Assembly: GCF_014805685.1 (NCBI RefSeq)
Contig: NC_060892.1
Location: 12,232,990 to 12,296,989, forward strand
DNA: 64,000 nt
Direction: 5' to 3'
Source of the DNA: Silurus meridionalis
Taxonomy: Eukaryota; Chordata; Actinopteri; Siluriformes; Siluridae
Position numbers and translations under genes: made by a program. Below, piece by piece: positions 52,301-62,243 of the stretch; within the stretch, counting starts at the first letter, position 1, and every line of letters starts with the position of its first letter. Under the pieces are notes generated by a model, which was not told the origin of the DNA, made no database searches, and saw nothing but the letters and a program-made list of their open reading frames with translations.

Positions 52301-55300
52301 GTCTGATATAGAAAAAACACATTAAGTGTTACGTGTGCACTAGAACACACAAGGGACGAAAACCAACCCATAGCCAGGAATCACTACAGTGCAATATTAA
52401 ATCACTACTGTGAAGCATTATTAAATAATGCCAATAATATAACAATTAAGAAACGTTTCTTCCCAGGTTGTAAAATAGAGTGGTGTATAACTATAGTCCC
52501 AGGCAGAATAAGTCTGCTCATGTTGTCCAGATTGTCTTTAGAATAGAAGATAAAATGGAATACTTGAACAAGGGTGCTAAACAGATTAAAAATAAACAAA
52601 ACCCTTTTCTCTGGAATGTGCTGTTGAAGCTACGCATTTGTGATAAATATTTTTCTAACCAACTTTCCTGCAGCAAGAATAACAAGAACAATCATCGGAT
52701 ACTGAGTCATACTTTCAAGATCATTTTTAAAATACTCAGTTTGAGTATTTAAATGGTGGACGCAGGTAAACACGGATTTAATGCCTGTCCTTCAGCCATA
52801 ATGTTTTATACACAGGACTCTATAGTAAATCAGATCCTTGGAATATCCTGGATCAATGAATTTACATTTACATTTGTGGCATTTAGCAGACGCCCTTATC
52901 CAGAGCGACGTACAAAAGTGGTTTCTTACAAATGCTTATTGGTGAAACTGCAGCCCATAAAGTGATTCGCTTCCCAGTCATTAGAGTGGAGGCTTTTATA
53001 ATCAGCCCTAGAATTTTGTATATGTATTTTGCTTGACGACTTTAGAAATTATCATCTAAATAGTGGTAAAAAAATACAAACACCAACCCTCAGGCCTTGG
53101 TTTCGGCTTCTCCAAACCGCCATCTTGCATCAGCTCGAAGGAAAATGAAACGTTGTGCACCTACAATAAAAAATTACAAACATTCACTCTTTTATACAAA
53201 GTTATAAGCATAAATGATTTGAGGCATTAACCATATTGTGAGTACATCTAGTCATCGGCTTCTTCCAGAAAATGGGTGGCCTTGGATTCATACATACACT
53301 ATTGAATATATTAAGTGGTAGACTGCACATTGTTATAGAAAGTATCTGAGTCTACATTTAATCAGTCCAGTTCAAAGTGCCATGGCATACATTTAAACAC
53401 CAAAAGCAATAACACTGAAAAGAATCACCAAATATGGCATGGGTCAATGGTTTAAAAGTTTAAATTCACTATTAAATAAACAACAAAACATTTTTTTACT
53501 TTATATGAATTGGGGTCAGTTTTATTTCATTCATTTTATTGTATATCAGTTAAATTTCTTTAGAATTTTTTCTCTTTGCATTTGTTTCCTTGCTGTTTAC
53601 AAAACCGTTTTTGTATTTAACCCATATACTGTACATGATTGTAAAAAGTACTGCTCATACTGCATCATAGAGCAGTTAGGCACACATAAAAAAAATGCTG
53701 TTTCTGCATCAGCTAGATGAGTGCACACATTTGGTTACAGCATTCTGACTGACAGGAAAGATCACCACCCCTCCCATTCATTAGGCAGCTCCAATTCTGC
53801 TCTCTCCGATTCCGCAATATCTAGCTGTGGCGTAGTGAGGATTCAAACTCGTGATCTCCTGGTAATACGATGGACAATGTTTTTCTATCATCCTACATCA
53901 CTTCTTACTAGTGAAGGTTCACATTGCCTCCTGGAATATACAGCCATGTAATGAATGCAGTATGTAGTAATGCAGTTGATTGAAATGGGTGCATTAGATT
54001 GAAATAAGCATACAAATGCTTGCACTTCAGGCACAGCGCATGATCAGAGAAATCAATGTAATAAACAGAATGAATAGCAGTACCTTATGGTCAAAATTGT
54101 CTGGGGTAAGGAAGAAGTTGTAGAGAGGGACAAAATATCCTTCCAGGAGCCCCATCAGCAACACCAAGTACACACCATCAGCAAACTAACAATCATACAG
54201 AAAATTATTAATATATCTTGACCTATAAAATTATATATTCTCTGACATTGGGTGACAGGCCTTTGGCCAGATGTTACCTGTGTGTCCAGCTCAGACACCT
54301 CCAGGTTCAACTTGTTTAAGTGCTTGTTCACAAATGTTAACAGAGTCTGCAGGAGAAGCCAGATGGTTAAAATAGATCTTTAGATATGTGGTTAATGAAC
54401 ATAAATGAATTAAATGCACTTACCTTTTTAACCACATTCAGCTTGTCTGGTGCATGATCGAACAAGGTGTCGAAGGCGTCACGCTCTGTGTGTGGGGGAG
54501 CAATAACGGACTGAGTGTTTTATTCTTCTACAGTGTAAATTTACTATTTACATTTACTATAAGATTTATTGGCTGTACTAAGAGTTTGGTTGTAATGAGG
54601 AATTAATACATAATTACATTCAGAAATGTATATTTTAGATTGAGAGTTTACAAAAAAAAAAAAAAACGTGTCATGCCTTAGCAGTCCAATATTAAGTACA
54701 GTTATACATCAAATATTGCTGACAACTCAAAATACAGATTTTGAAAAATAGGAGGAGATCCAACCTGCTTTTTATACATCGTTCCATTACCTCAATAAAG
54801 TATCACCTGGCTGCATTCACCAAAATACAAATATACATTATTTAAAGTATATAAATTCATACTGTTCATTTTAACCAAACAAATCTTGGGGAATGTGATT
54901 TACACAGATTACAACGATTTATGCAGGTGCATAACTGAGTCTGAAAACTTTCCCCATGTTAAATATTTAGGTAACTTTAGGTCTTGAGTAGTCGACTCTG
55001 AATACAGCCCAATAATCTTTTTTTTTTCATGTGTAATACAGACCATGCCTTCCAGAAAGTGCCCTGAAAGAAAACAAAAGAAACATTCAGTTTGAGATGA
55101 AATATTCGAAAAAAGACAGATTAAGATGAGAACATCCAATAAAATGTAAAGGAGCCCTGAAAAGACAAAATAACCTAAATCAAACAGAGCTAGGTTTTAG
55201 GATTTTGGCCTGGTGGACATCTGCCTACCAGCACCTTGTCTTCACGCTCAAATCTGCCCGGGCAGAGGCATGCCACGGCAGCTGCTGCCCACATGCCAGG

Positions 55301-57565
55301 CATCAGCCAAAAGCCCTGAGCCCGCCCCTATCTGGGCAGTTGATTTGTGCCTGCTGGAGCGCTATTAATCAGAGCTCGGCAGCAGCGGAGAACTGGCAGG
55401 AGCAGAGCGCTGGTGCTCAAGCCCATCTCGCCACAAAGCTGCTCATCAGCCAGAAGATCCAGCACCACGCCACTCCCTACTCCTTCCCCAGGGTCTGGCA
55501 TGTCACTGCGTGTTTCTCACTTTTCAACTCGGTAGACATTTTCAGCTTCCAACAATAGGACAGGCTGATTTAACCACTTCCAAAAATTAGCAATAAATAT
55601 TAATTTGAGCGATATATCGATATGTTCAGCCGTTTGTCACCATTTTTCTCAATCTTCCACTACCCATCCTTTTTTCCCTTGGAGAATCTAATTTGTCCTT
55701 TTGGAAGATATCAGTAGATCCAGTTTCACTTGCACAGCTGTGGCCGGTTACTGAAAGGAAAAACTATATAGAACAGTAATGACATACTCGGTGTTGCCAG
55801 TAATTTCCTCTAGGACCTGCTGAGACTGAAGGATGCCCTCACGTTTCTAGGAAAAGACAAAACGTGAGTAAATAACGTGGACATGAAAAAAGGAATAAAT
55901 TGCAGTTAGCAGCTTTAACGCACCAAAATACTGCAAAATGTTAAGGACGTCAGATAAGAGATGCAAAACCAGTACCTGAACCACAACTACTTGTATGGAC
56001 ACGTGGTCTGGGAGTCGGATTGGAGCGCGAAAGTGCTGAGACAGAGCCACCAACAAGTGAAGTATGGCGACTATGCTCTTGGCATGTATTGCTGAGAAAC
56101 ACAGTAAAAATGGAGGGAATATTCATGATATAATATAAAGGCTTAAAACAACAAAATTATTTAAAGAAAAAACACTAAATACACTATGTTGGTCCCAAGA
56201 TTGAAAGTAGACTAAAACCGAAGTAGACATGCTGCCACTGATTAATCCAAAACATGAATCTATTTACAGTCAATGTTCCATTTGATGTTCCTGGAGGACA
56301 CTTTGAGTGTGTCATTGATCTTTTCCAGGACGGTCTGAAGCTTCTGCTTCTGGGCAATCTCAGACTGTGTAACTTCAGCGACATTAAGCTTCTCTCCTTC
56401 CAGCTTCTCTAAAGAAACAATTACAAAAATAACAGGCTTTCTTTCACATCTCAAAGAGAGGTGAAAATAAGAAAGTTTTTTTTTTGGAGTGCTGCAACAA
56501 AGTAAGATTCGTTTTTACCAAAGAGCTTCTGAAGAACCTGTCCATCATAAAGGTCCTCGGCTAGATCTTTGACAATGATTCGCTCTCCTACTAAAACATC
56601 GTTGATCCAGTCGATGAGCACCTGCATCAATGGTTCTGTGTATTAGCTGCATGGCCATTCAATCCATGTGGTTCATTCTCAATCACACACAGTTAATTTT
56701 GACATGTTTTTATTTATCCCTGTTACACAATAGCAAGTTGCAAACAATAACAGATTTATATATTAAAAAACAACATTTAATGTTGTAGAATATTTCAAAA
56801 TCAAGTTTTTAAATCAAGTAATAATAAAAAATTTTTTAGCTTACAAATAAGTGTAAAGCCATGTCCAAAAACCTTCCTGTTTTAGGAAACCTAAGTTCGA
56901 AGCTGCTCTTATGACTGTCAGATTGTGCTGGCACCTGAAACTACTTCCAAAAATAAATGTCACAGGCTCTCGAGTGGCAGGTCAAAAGAGTTACAATTAC
57001 AATGGATGATGCTGCAGCCACCGGCCACCCAAATGAGAATCTCAGAATCGCTCACCCAGTGATTAATTAACACCAAAAATTATTCGAAAAATGTAGAAAT
57101 TTGTGAATAAGAAAAAGTCAATCCAGGACATTTACATTCAGGTTGTCTGCAATGATAAGTTCATTTACTACAACACAGTAAACACACCTTCGTGAGCTCC
57201 TGAAGTTTAGGGTCATGTCTGGAGTTGGGATCCACCATTGTGCGGACTTCATTCTCTTCTTTAAAAACAAAACAGGCAAACAGTACTTTTTAGGCAGTTT
57301 GCAGTCACTTGTGATCATTTAATCTGGCAACCCTTCTGTATTTTAGTATTTAATTAAGCAGGTTTTAGACCTAAACTGCTTCTGTAGTAGTCAAAATGTT
57401 TTTAAAATGTACTGGTATTGCAAGAGAAAAAAGGGAGAAACTGAAATTTTTCCCTCTGACATTGTGAAATGTTACCCAGCATGGTGTCCTCGGGATCCAG
57501 CTCAAACGGAGTGGGACTCAGGGGCAGGTTGATTGCATTCATGCCCTCTTCTTGGAGCTCAGAAA
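49280..57565 (-). CDS. parva: Alpha-parvin gene (exons 2-13; exon 1 not in window)
   Basis: Alpha-parvin is a focal-adhesion adaptor. In the ILK-PINCH-parvin complex its second calponin-homology (CH) domain binds the ILK pseudokinase and paxillin LD motifs, linking integrins to F-actin. Twelve exons join in consistent phase to 327 residues plus stop; the usual exon 1 of about 45 residues would bring this to the 372 of human PARVA. CH1 spans exons 3-6 (KLQELTKVLIDWINDVLVGE ... SIQVVVVQ). The linker, exons 7-9, includes a 20-nt microexon. CH2 runs from about ERDAFDTLFDHAPDKLNVVK to the C-terminal NLFTKYRNVE. GMNAINLPLSPTPFELDPED favours alpha over beta parvin. Its position next to tead1 on the same strand matches human PARVA-TEAD1. 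All introns are GT-AG. No frameshift or internal stop was seen. Confidence 0.96.
50535..50585 (+). repeat. Short teleost SINE-tail-like motif
   Basis: tataagggcatctcttaagt followed by gccataaatgtaatgtaaat. This resembles the taagggcgtctgccaaatgc...aaatgtaaat end of a common fish repeat. It is inverted relative to 52,862-52,935. Confidence 0.45.
52862..52935 (-). repeat. Short teleost SINE-tail-like motif (inverted)
   Basis: tacatttgtggcatttagca followed by gacgcccttatccagagcga, a very common conserved block in fish interspersed repeats. Confidence 0.65.
53088..53160 (-). CDS. parva: parva coding exon (CH2)
   Basis: 73 nt between acceptor attgtag and donor gttggt. Encodes VHNVSFSFELMQDGGLEKPK and PRPE, leaving one base. 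The donor gttggt is the weakest in the gene, but phase and conservation require it. Confidence 0.95.
53161..54083 (-). other. parva: parva intron with SINE fragment
   Basis: 923 bp. Apart from the SINE-like piece at about 53,755-53,885 nothing is recognised. Confidence 0.9.
53755..53885 (-). mobile_element. tRNA-derived SINE fragment
   Basis: On the minus strand a B-box-like gagtttgaatcctcac is followed by tacgccacagctagatattg. That order is seen in tRNA-derived fish SINEs. The A box is weak. Confidence 0.45.
54084..54185 (-). CDS. parva: parva coding exon (CH2)
   Basis: 102 nt, phase 0 in and out. Encodes FADGVYLVLLMGLLEGYFVP then LYNFFLTPDNFDHK, the core helices of CH2. Confidence 0.97.
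54278..54346 (-). CDS. parva: parva coding exon (CH2)
   Basis: 69 nt, phase 0 in and out, acceptor ctcctgcag and donor gtaaca. Encodes TLLTFVNKHLNKLNLEVSEL and DTQ. Confidence 0.97.
54424..54485 (-). CDS. parva: parva coding exon (start of CH2)
   Basis: 62 nt, acceptor cacacag and donor gtaagt. Completes an E codon split with the microexon, then RDAFDTLFDHAPDKLNVVKK. Confidence 0.97.
54486..55043 (-). other. parva: parva intron downstream of the microexon
   Basis: 558 bp, AT-rich, with an A run near 54,652-54,665. Nothing else seen. Confidence 0.85.
55044..55063 (-). CDS. parva: parva 20-nt microexon
   Basis: Between acceptor ttctttcag and donor gtctgt lie 20 nt encoding (E)ALSGRH(E), with split codons on both sides. 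Human alpha-parvin has the same residues between NTE and ERDAF. The flanking exons leave exactly two bases and need two bases, so the 20-nt exon is required to keep frame. Confidence 0.93.
55064..55787 (-). other. parva: parva intron with a GC-rich block
   Basis: 724 bp. The 55,205-55,555 part is strikingly GC-richer than its surroundings, and open for 117 codons on the plus strand. It does not resemble a known exon (see findings). Confidence 0.85.
55788..55846 (-). CDS. parva: parva coding exon (linker)
   Basis: 59 nt, acceptor cttttcctag and donor gtatgt. Encodes KREGILQSQQVLEEITGNT and two bases of the next codon. Confidence 0.96.
55976..56091 (-). CDS. parva: parva coding exon (end of CH1)
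   Basis: 116 nt, acceptor tttctcag and donor gtactg. Encodes (S)IHAKSIVAILHLLVALSQH then FRAPIRLPDHVSIQVVVVQ. Confidence 0.97.
56268..56408 (-). CDS. parva: parva coding exon (CH1)
   Basis: 141 nt, acceptor tttctttag and donor gtaaat. Encodes (E)KLEGEKLNVAEVTQSEIAQ, KQKLQTVLEKINDTLK and VSSRNIKWNID. Confidence 0.97.
56519..56621 (-). CDS. parva: parva coding exon (CH1)
   Basis: 103 nt, acceptor gatgcag and donor gtaaaa. Encodes VLIDWINDVLVGERIIVKDL then AEDLYDGQVLQKLF, the first CH1 helices. Confidence 0.97.
56622..57187 (-). other. parva: parva intron
   Basis: 566 bp of AT-rich sequence. I see nothing in it. Confidence 0.85.
57188..57258 (-). CDS. parva: parva coding exon (entry to CH1)
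   Basis: 71 nt, donor gtgtgt. Encodes (E)ENEVRTMVDPNSRHDPKLQ then ELTK. The acceptor ttttaaag has a modest pyrimidine tract, but phase fixes it. Confidence 0.95.
57476..57565 (-). CDS. parva: parva exon 2
   Basis: 90 nt, acceptor tctttacag and donor gtaaca. Encodes (V)SELQEEGMNAINLPLSPT then PFELDPEDTML, the N-terminal segment before CH1. One base of the V codon must come from exon 1. Confidence 0.96.
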
Positions 57566-58337
57566 CTGTAAAGAGCATCAATAAATGATAAGAAGTTGCC
57601 CTTTGGGATCGGCTACACTCCTAATATTATTACAACACCCAACATTACATTAAACCACAAGTATCTTTGGGTTTTCATTGACCATTTTAGGATTTTCCTT
57701 TCATCAGCTTTCAACAGATGATTAGAATAAGGGCAGCTAATAGAGAGCAGCAGACACACAATCTCACAGCAGTATGCAGTGTAACAGGCTGTGCCTCTCA
57801 TCATTAGTGGTCAGTGATGTGCTATTGGTTTTAGCAGAGGGAGGCTGCTCAGAGTGCCACATCTAATGCTATGCATTCAGGCCTGAACACGTCTGGGTTA
57901 ACAAAAGAGCTACGATTCAGCCTTGCGATCGATGCACATCTTTCCATAATCGGTATCACAGGCAACCAAACACAAAGCCACAGCACTTTAAGGCTTTTTT
58001 ATCATTCAAATTGATGTGTCAAACCCTGTGAATGCTGCATAAGATCTAACTGTAAACAGTGCAATTTGATCCGAAAATGAATATGGACATTATGGGAATA
58101 AAAAAATGTATAGTTTGTGAGCAGAAATCTGAACTGAATAAAAACCTGAATTGATCGGGACTGTTTTAATTTTTAAGAACAGCAATAGACAAGATATTTA
58201 TCACATGTTTATTTTGATATCATGTTTATCTAACCAATTATCATTTCTTGTTCTGACTGGTTAAGAGATTCTGGTTGTTGATAGGGTGGCACAAAATACG
58301 ACATATTAAAATCATGAACTTGATTAGTTTTTTCAAT

Positions 58338-58411
58338 AGTCAAGTCAAGTTTATTTCTATAGCGCTTTTCACAACGGACATTGTCTCGAAGCAGCTTTAC
58401 AGAATTTAACA
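58338..58411 (-). repeat. Teleost repeat with (ACTTG)n tail, copy 3 (inverted, 5'-truncated)
   Basis: Read on the minus strand: aaattctgtaaagctgcttc, gagacaatgtccgttgtgaa, aagcgctatagaaataaact, tgacttgact. Nearly identical to the last 70 bp of 46,281-46,488. Confidence 0.8.
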
Positions 58412-59348
58412 AACTAAAGTGAATACACAGCACTGTATAAAACAGAACACTATTATTCCTCTTTATTCACTGTGACCACAAAAAGACCTTTTCACCACGT
58501 GATGTAAAGCATGCACCTGACGCGGTGGGTGTAGAGAAGAAAAAAAGGGGAGAAAACAACGTCTGAGAATTTTAAAAATACGCTCTGTGAGGATGAAAAA
58601 CAAATGTAAAACTCTTAATTAAATAAAACATTTCCAATTTCGAACATCTCAATTTGCATTTAAGTCATATTTCAGATGCACTTATCGACCTACAGAAGTG
58701 CTTTGAATTCAAATAAATACATATCCTGTAAATACATCCTGATACCCGTCAGTCAAAATACTCTTTTGAGGAAGTTATAGATAGAGAAGGAAAGAAAAGT
58801 TTTTTGAGCTAACTTAATTACCACTAGAAGACGTAGGTTATTATATATATTCTGATATGTACAAGAAGTTCATTTCAGCACCTAGGTGTCAAAACAGACG
58901 ACTAAATGTATTAAATGAATAAAACCCTTAGCTTCTCAGCTTTGTTTACTTCAGCATTCCACAATCACTAACAAAGCAAGGCCATGTATCACATTTTAAT
59001 AAGAAACAGAACGAGCAGAAAAAGAAACCCAGTGCTTTCTGCTGCTCATTTTGGTTCTGTATAGAGGGTAATATACAAATGCAAATAAATACTTGATAAA
59101 TACATGAGCAATGGAATGTAACCAGACATAACAATAAACTAATGAAACAGAGTTTACATACCACAGCTTTCATCGCTTCATTCCTTTTAGTTCTAAGCAT
59201 TTCAAAATGTAACGTTTTGTGGTTGATCTTGACCTGAATTCAGTGGTCGCTGGTTCTGACAGCCATTTTTATATTTAGTGTAAAATAGCACAAATTACTG
59301 CGAAAGCATGACAATGCCTGTGCACAAAGCGAGCTCTATGAAGATATG

Positions 59349-59590
59349 GTTTGCATTGGTTGGAGTGGAAGATCTTGAGTGGCATGCAATACAGCTCTGA
59401 CCTCAAGCCTATTAAACACCTTTAGGATGAACTGGAATGCTTACTGCACCCCAGGCCTCCTCACCTTACATCGGTACCTGACTTTACTAACATTCTTGTG
59501 GCTGAATGAGCACCAATCTCCACAAGCACACTCTAAAATCTAGTGGAACATCTTCCCAGAAGAGTGGAGATTATTACAACAGCAAATAGC
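59349..59590 (+). pseudogene. Tc1-like transposase C-terminal pseudogene
   Basis: Plus-strand translation from about 59,400 gives DLKPIKHL, a stop, DELECLLHPRPPHLTSVPDF, TNILVAE, a stop, APISTSTL, a stop, and NLVEHLPRRVEIITTAN. This is the end of a Tc1-type transposase around the last catalytic acidic residue. Three in-frame stops make it dead. The same family, inverted, is at 45,645-45,860. Confidence 0.8.
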
Positions 59591-60734
59591 TGAAGTACTG
59601 AACAGTGAACTGCATGAATATTCAAAATATATGTAAATTCTTTACTTCTGATAAATAAGTACATTCAAAAGCGACTACTTTTGTAATTAGTACAGGGTAG
59701 ATGTACTTTGTCCACCACTGATCAGTATTTCGTCCTCATCTACTTCCAACAAGGCTCAATTCACAACAAATATTCATATCAATTTTCAGGAAACACAGAT
59801 AAAACATGATCATACAAACGATCACCCAATGAACCCCATTAGGAATCCCTTAATGGAGTCTGGGAAAATGTGTTACATTTACATTTTAATGTGACGATCG
59901 ATTGACCTCAGTGTAAACCAGCACATCAACATATCACAGATCTGTAGCAGCTGATCCCACACCTCTTTAATGACTCATGGCTCATGCTTGGCTTGTTTGT
60001 CCAATCACTGCAGCCATGGCTTTGTACATGCCTACAAGAAATTCCGCCAGGGATCAAGATCCCCCGACACGTCAACATCCTGTTTTTATTTGCTTCTCCC
60101 ATTACGTCAAATGTTTGAACCGTGCTCAGCTGCATGCTGACAAAAAGGAAAAACAAAGGGCAAAACCTGGCTGTAACTGTGTTTATCGTACTGTATGTGT
60201 GCATTATAGATTCATGCACTATTTTTGTTTTTCCCTCGCTTGCAATTTAGCATTTTTATATATAGAAATGTCTAAAAATGCCAGAAAATTTTATATTTTC
60301 AACATTTTAGAGTAGGAGAGTGCGCAATCATATTACTACAAAAAAAAAATCATTAGAATATTGTGCACAGTGAGCAGTTAAAAAGAGAAATAACAGTACA
60401 ACTTTGATGCATTTCTGATTATCCTTTTACAAATTGTTGGTCAAATAGCCACAAGTCTAAAAATTTTTTGAAAAGTGTTGATATAAAGTGGTTTTATCTT
60501 TTTAGACTAAAATCTTCATCCTTTGTTTCACTCTGACCCAAAATTCATAATCGCCTTTGATTTTTAATTTTTTTTTTATATGACAGTGGTATCCCTAATT
60601 ATTACAAATTATTCTGACCTGTTTAATAGGAACACCTCTATACCTGATCTTTTATGCAGGTATTCAATCATCCAATCAAGTGACAGCAGTGTGATAAATT
60701 AAAATCACACATATACAGTAACGAGCTTCAATTA

Positions 60735-61352
60735 AAGACGGTGCAACAGTTTCTTCCCTCAAGCCATCAGGCTTCTCAACACAGAACTGAATTGAAACTC
60801 ACGCACACACACACAACTGTGCGATTGATCTGTACAACCCGGACTCAAACACACAATCGTACTCACTTCACAGATCCATGTCTGCAGCACCACTCATATT
60901 ACATCACCTCATTACTACAAACTGTTTACATGCTGTTTTTGCACATCTTTTTTGACTGCTGCTATTGCTCTTTTGCACAACATTTTGTTTACATTTTTGT
61001 TTAATTGCAATGTTCACTCCTGTACTCAGCACTCTTTACACACCGCAGTGTGTAATATACAACAGGTTTACAGGCGGCGCTATTTTGTGTTTTGTGTATT
61101 TGTCCTACACTGTCCTGTGTTGTCTTGCATTGTCCTGTGTTGTCTTTGCACTGTTTGCACCAGGTTGCACATGATGCACTTTATGTGGCGAGGACACTTA
61201 CTAATTCTTAGCTCGGTGTTTTCTGTGATGTAGCTTTATGTTGTTAAATGTAGCACCAGGGTTCTGGAGGAATGATGTTTCATTTCACTGTGTACTGCGT
61301 CAGCTATATATGGGTGAAATGACAATAAAAAGCTTCTTGACTTGACTTGACT
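60735..61352 (+). mobile_element. Non-LTR retrotransposon 3' end with pentanucleotide tail
   Basis: Begins with a frame QQFLPSSHQASQHRTEL that resembles the last residues of fish LINE polyproteins. A long TTGCAC/CTGT-rich 3' UTR-like stretch follows, then aatgatgtttcatttcactg, gctatatatgggtgaaatga, caataaaaagcttc and a (TTGAC)n tail. It is 5'-truncated and no RT domain remains. The clade is not assigned. Confidence 0.65.
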
Positions 61353-61890
61353 TCAAGTTCATATTAAACATCAGAATGAATACAATGTCTGATTTCTTTA
61401 ACTTGGCATGGTTTTTGGTGACGGATGAGCTGGTCTGTGTGTTTCCAAAACTGCTGCTCTCCTGGGAATTTCACACAAAACCCAGTCTCTAGGGTTTAAC
61501 ACAAAATTATGTAAAAACACAACACATCCTGTGAGTGACAGTTCTGTGGTTGAAAAAAAAAATTATTATTTAGAGCTCGAAATAGCCAGATTGGTTTGAG
61601 CTGTCAATGAGAACATAATTATTCAAAAAAAACCTCTTTACAACTCTTGTGAACCGTAACCCTAGAAAAGCACCTCAGCAAGCACAACTCATAGAACCAT
61701 CAGGTGGATGCACTAAAACAGCAGAAGACAAAATTGTGTCTTCAGAAGACAACAGCATTTGCACAGACACAAAGAATCTGTTGTTAGGTAAAGATTAGGA
61801 AAACAATTCACATGCACATGCATTAGTTTCCAGTCATATGAGCAGGTGTTCTGATAAAAAGGTGAATGGTGATTGAAGATAACTGTTAAT

Positions 61891-61904
61891 AATCTACTAA
61901 AGCT
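61891..61904. repeat. Target-site duplication, left copy
   Basis: aatctactaaagct, repeated exactly at 62,230-62,243 at the other end of the LINE fragment. Confidence 0.8.
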
Positions 61905-62229
61905 GAAGATGTTGAGGTTTTCGTTGGGAGTGATGAGGATGGACAGGATTAGAAATGAGTTTATTAGAGGGACAGCGCATATAGGACGTTTTGGAGACAA
62001 GGTGAGGGAGGCGAGATTGAGATGGTTTGGACATGTGTAGATGAGGGACATGGGGTATATCGGTAGGAGAATGCTGAGGATGAAGCCACCAGGAAGGAGG
62101 AAAAGAGGAAGACCAAGGAGGAGGTTTATGGATGTGGTGAGGGAAGTCATGCAGGTAGTTTGTTTGAAAGAGGCAGATGTAGAGGACAGAGGGGGTGTGT
62201 AGACAGATGATCCGAAAAAGAAGCAGAAG
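61905..62229 (+). pseudogene. 5'-truncated LINE (reverse transcriptase C-terminus)
   Basis: One frame reads KMLRFSLGVMRMDRIRNEFI, RGTAHIGRFGDKVREARLRW and FGHV. A TAG follows where Q or R is usual, then MRDMGYIGRRMLRMKPPGRR, KRGRPRRRFMDVVREVMQVV and CLKEADVEDRGGV, a second TAG, and DDPKKKQK. This is the familiar C-terminal end of fish non-LTR retrotransposon polyproteins. The 3' end gaaaaagaagcagaag resembles their AAG-rich tail. The 325-bp copy is bounded by a perfect 14-bp target-site duplication, as expected of target-primed reverse transcription with 5' truncation. Two stops make it inactive. Confidence 0.85.
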
Positions 62230-62243
62230 AATCTACTAAAGCT
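62230..62243. repeat. Target-site duplication, right copy
   Basis: aatctactaaagct, identical to 61,891-61,904. It immediately follows the AAG-rich tail of the LINE. Confidence 0.8.

Larger units (their letters stand above)
49357..53087 (-). other. parva: parva last intron (3.7 kb)
   Basis: The largest intron inside the covered part of parva. It contains two opposed SINE-tail-like motifs (50,535-50,585 and 52,862-52,935) and a 196-codon antisense open frame at 51,716-52,306 (see findings). The rest is AT-rich with no recognised feature. Confidence 0.9.
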
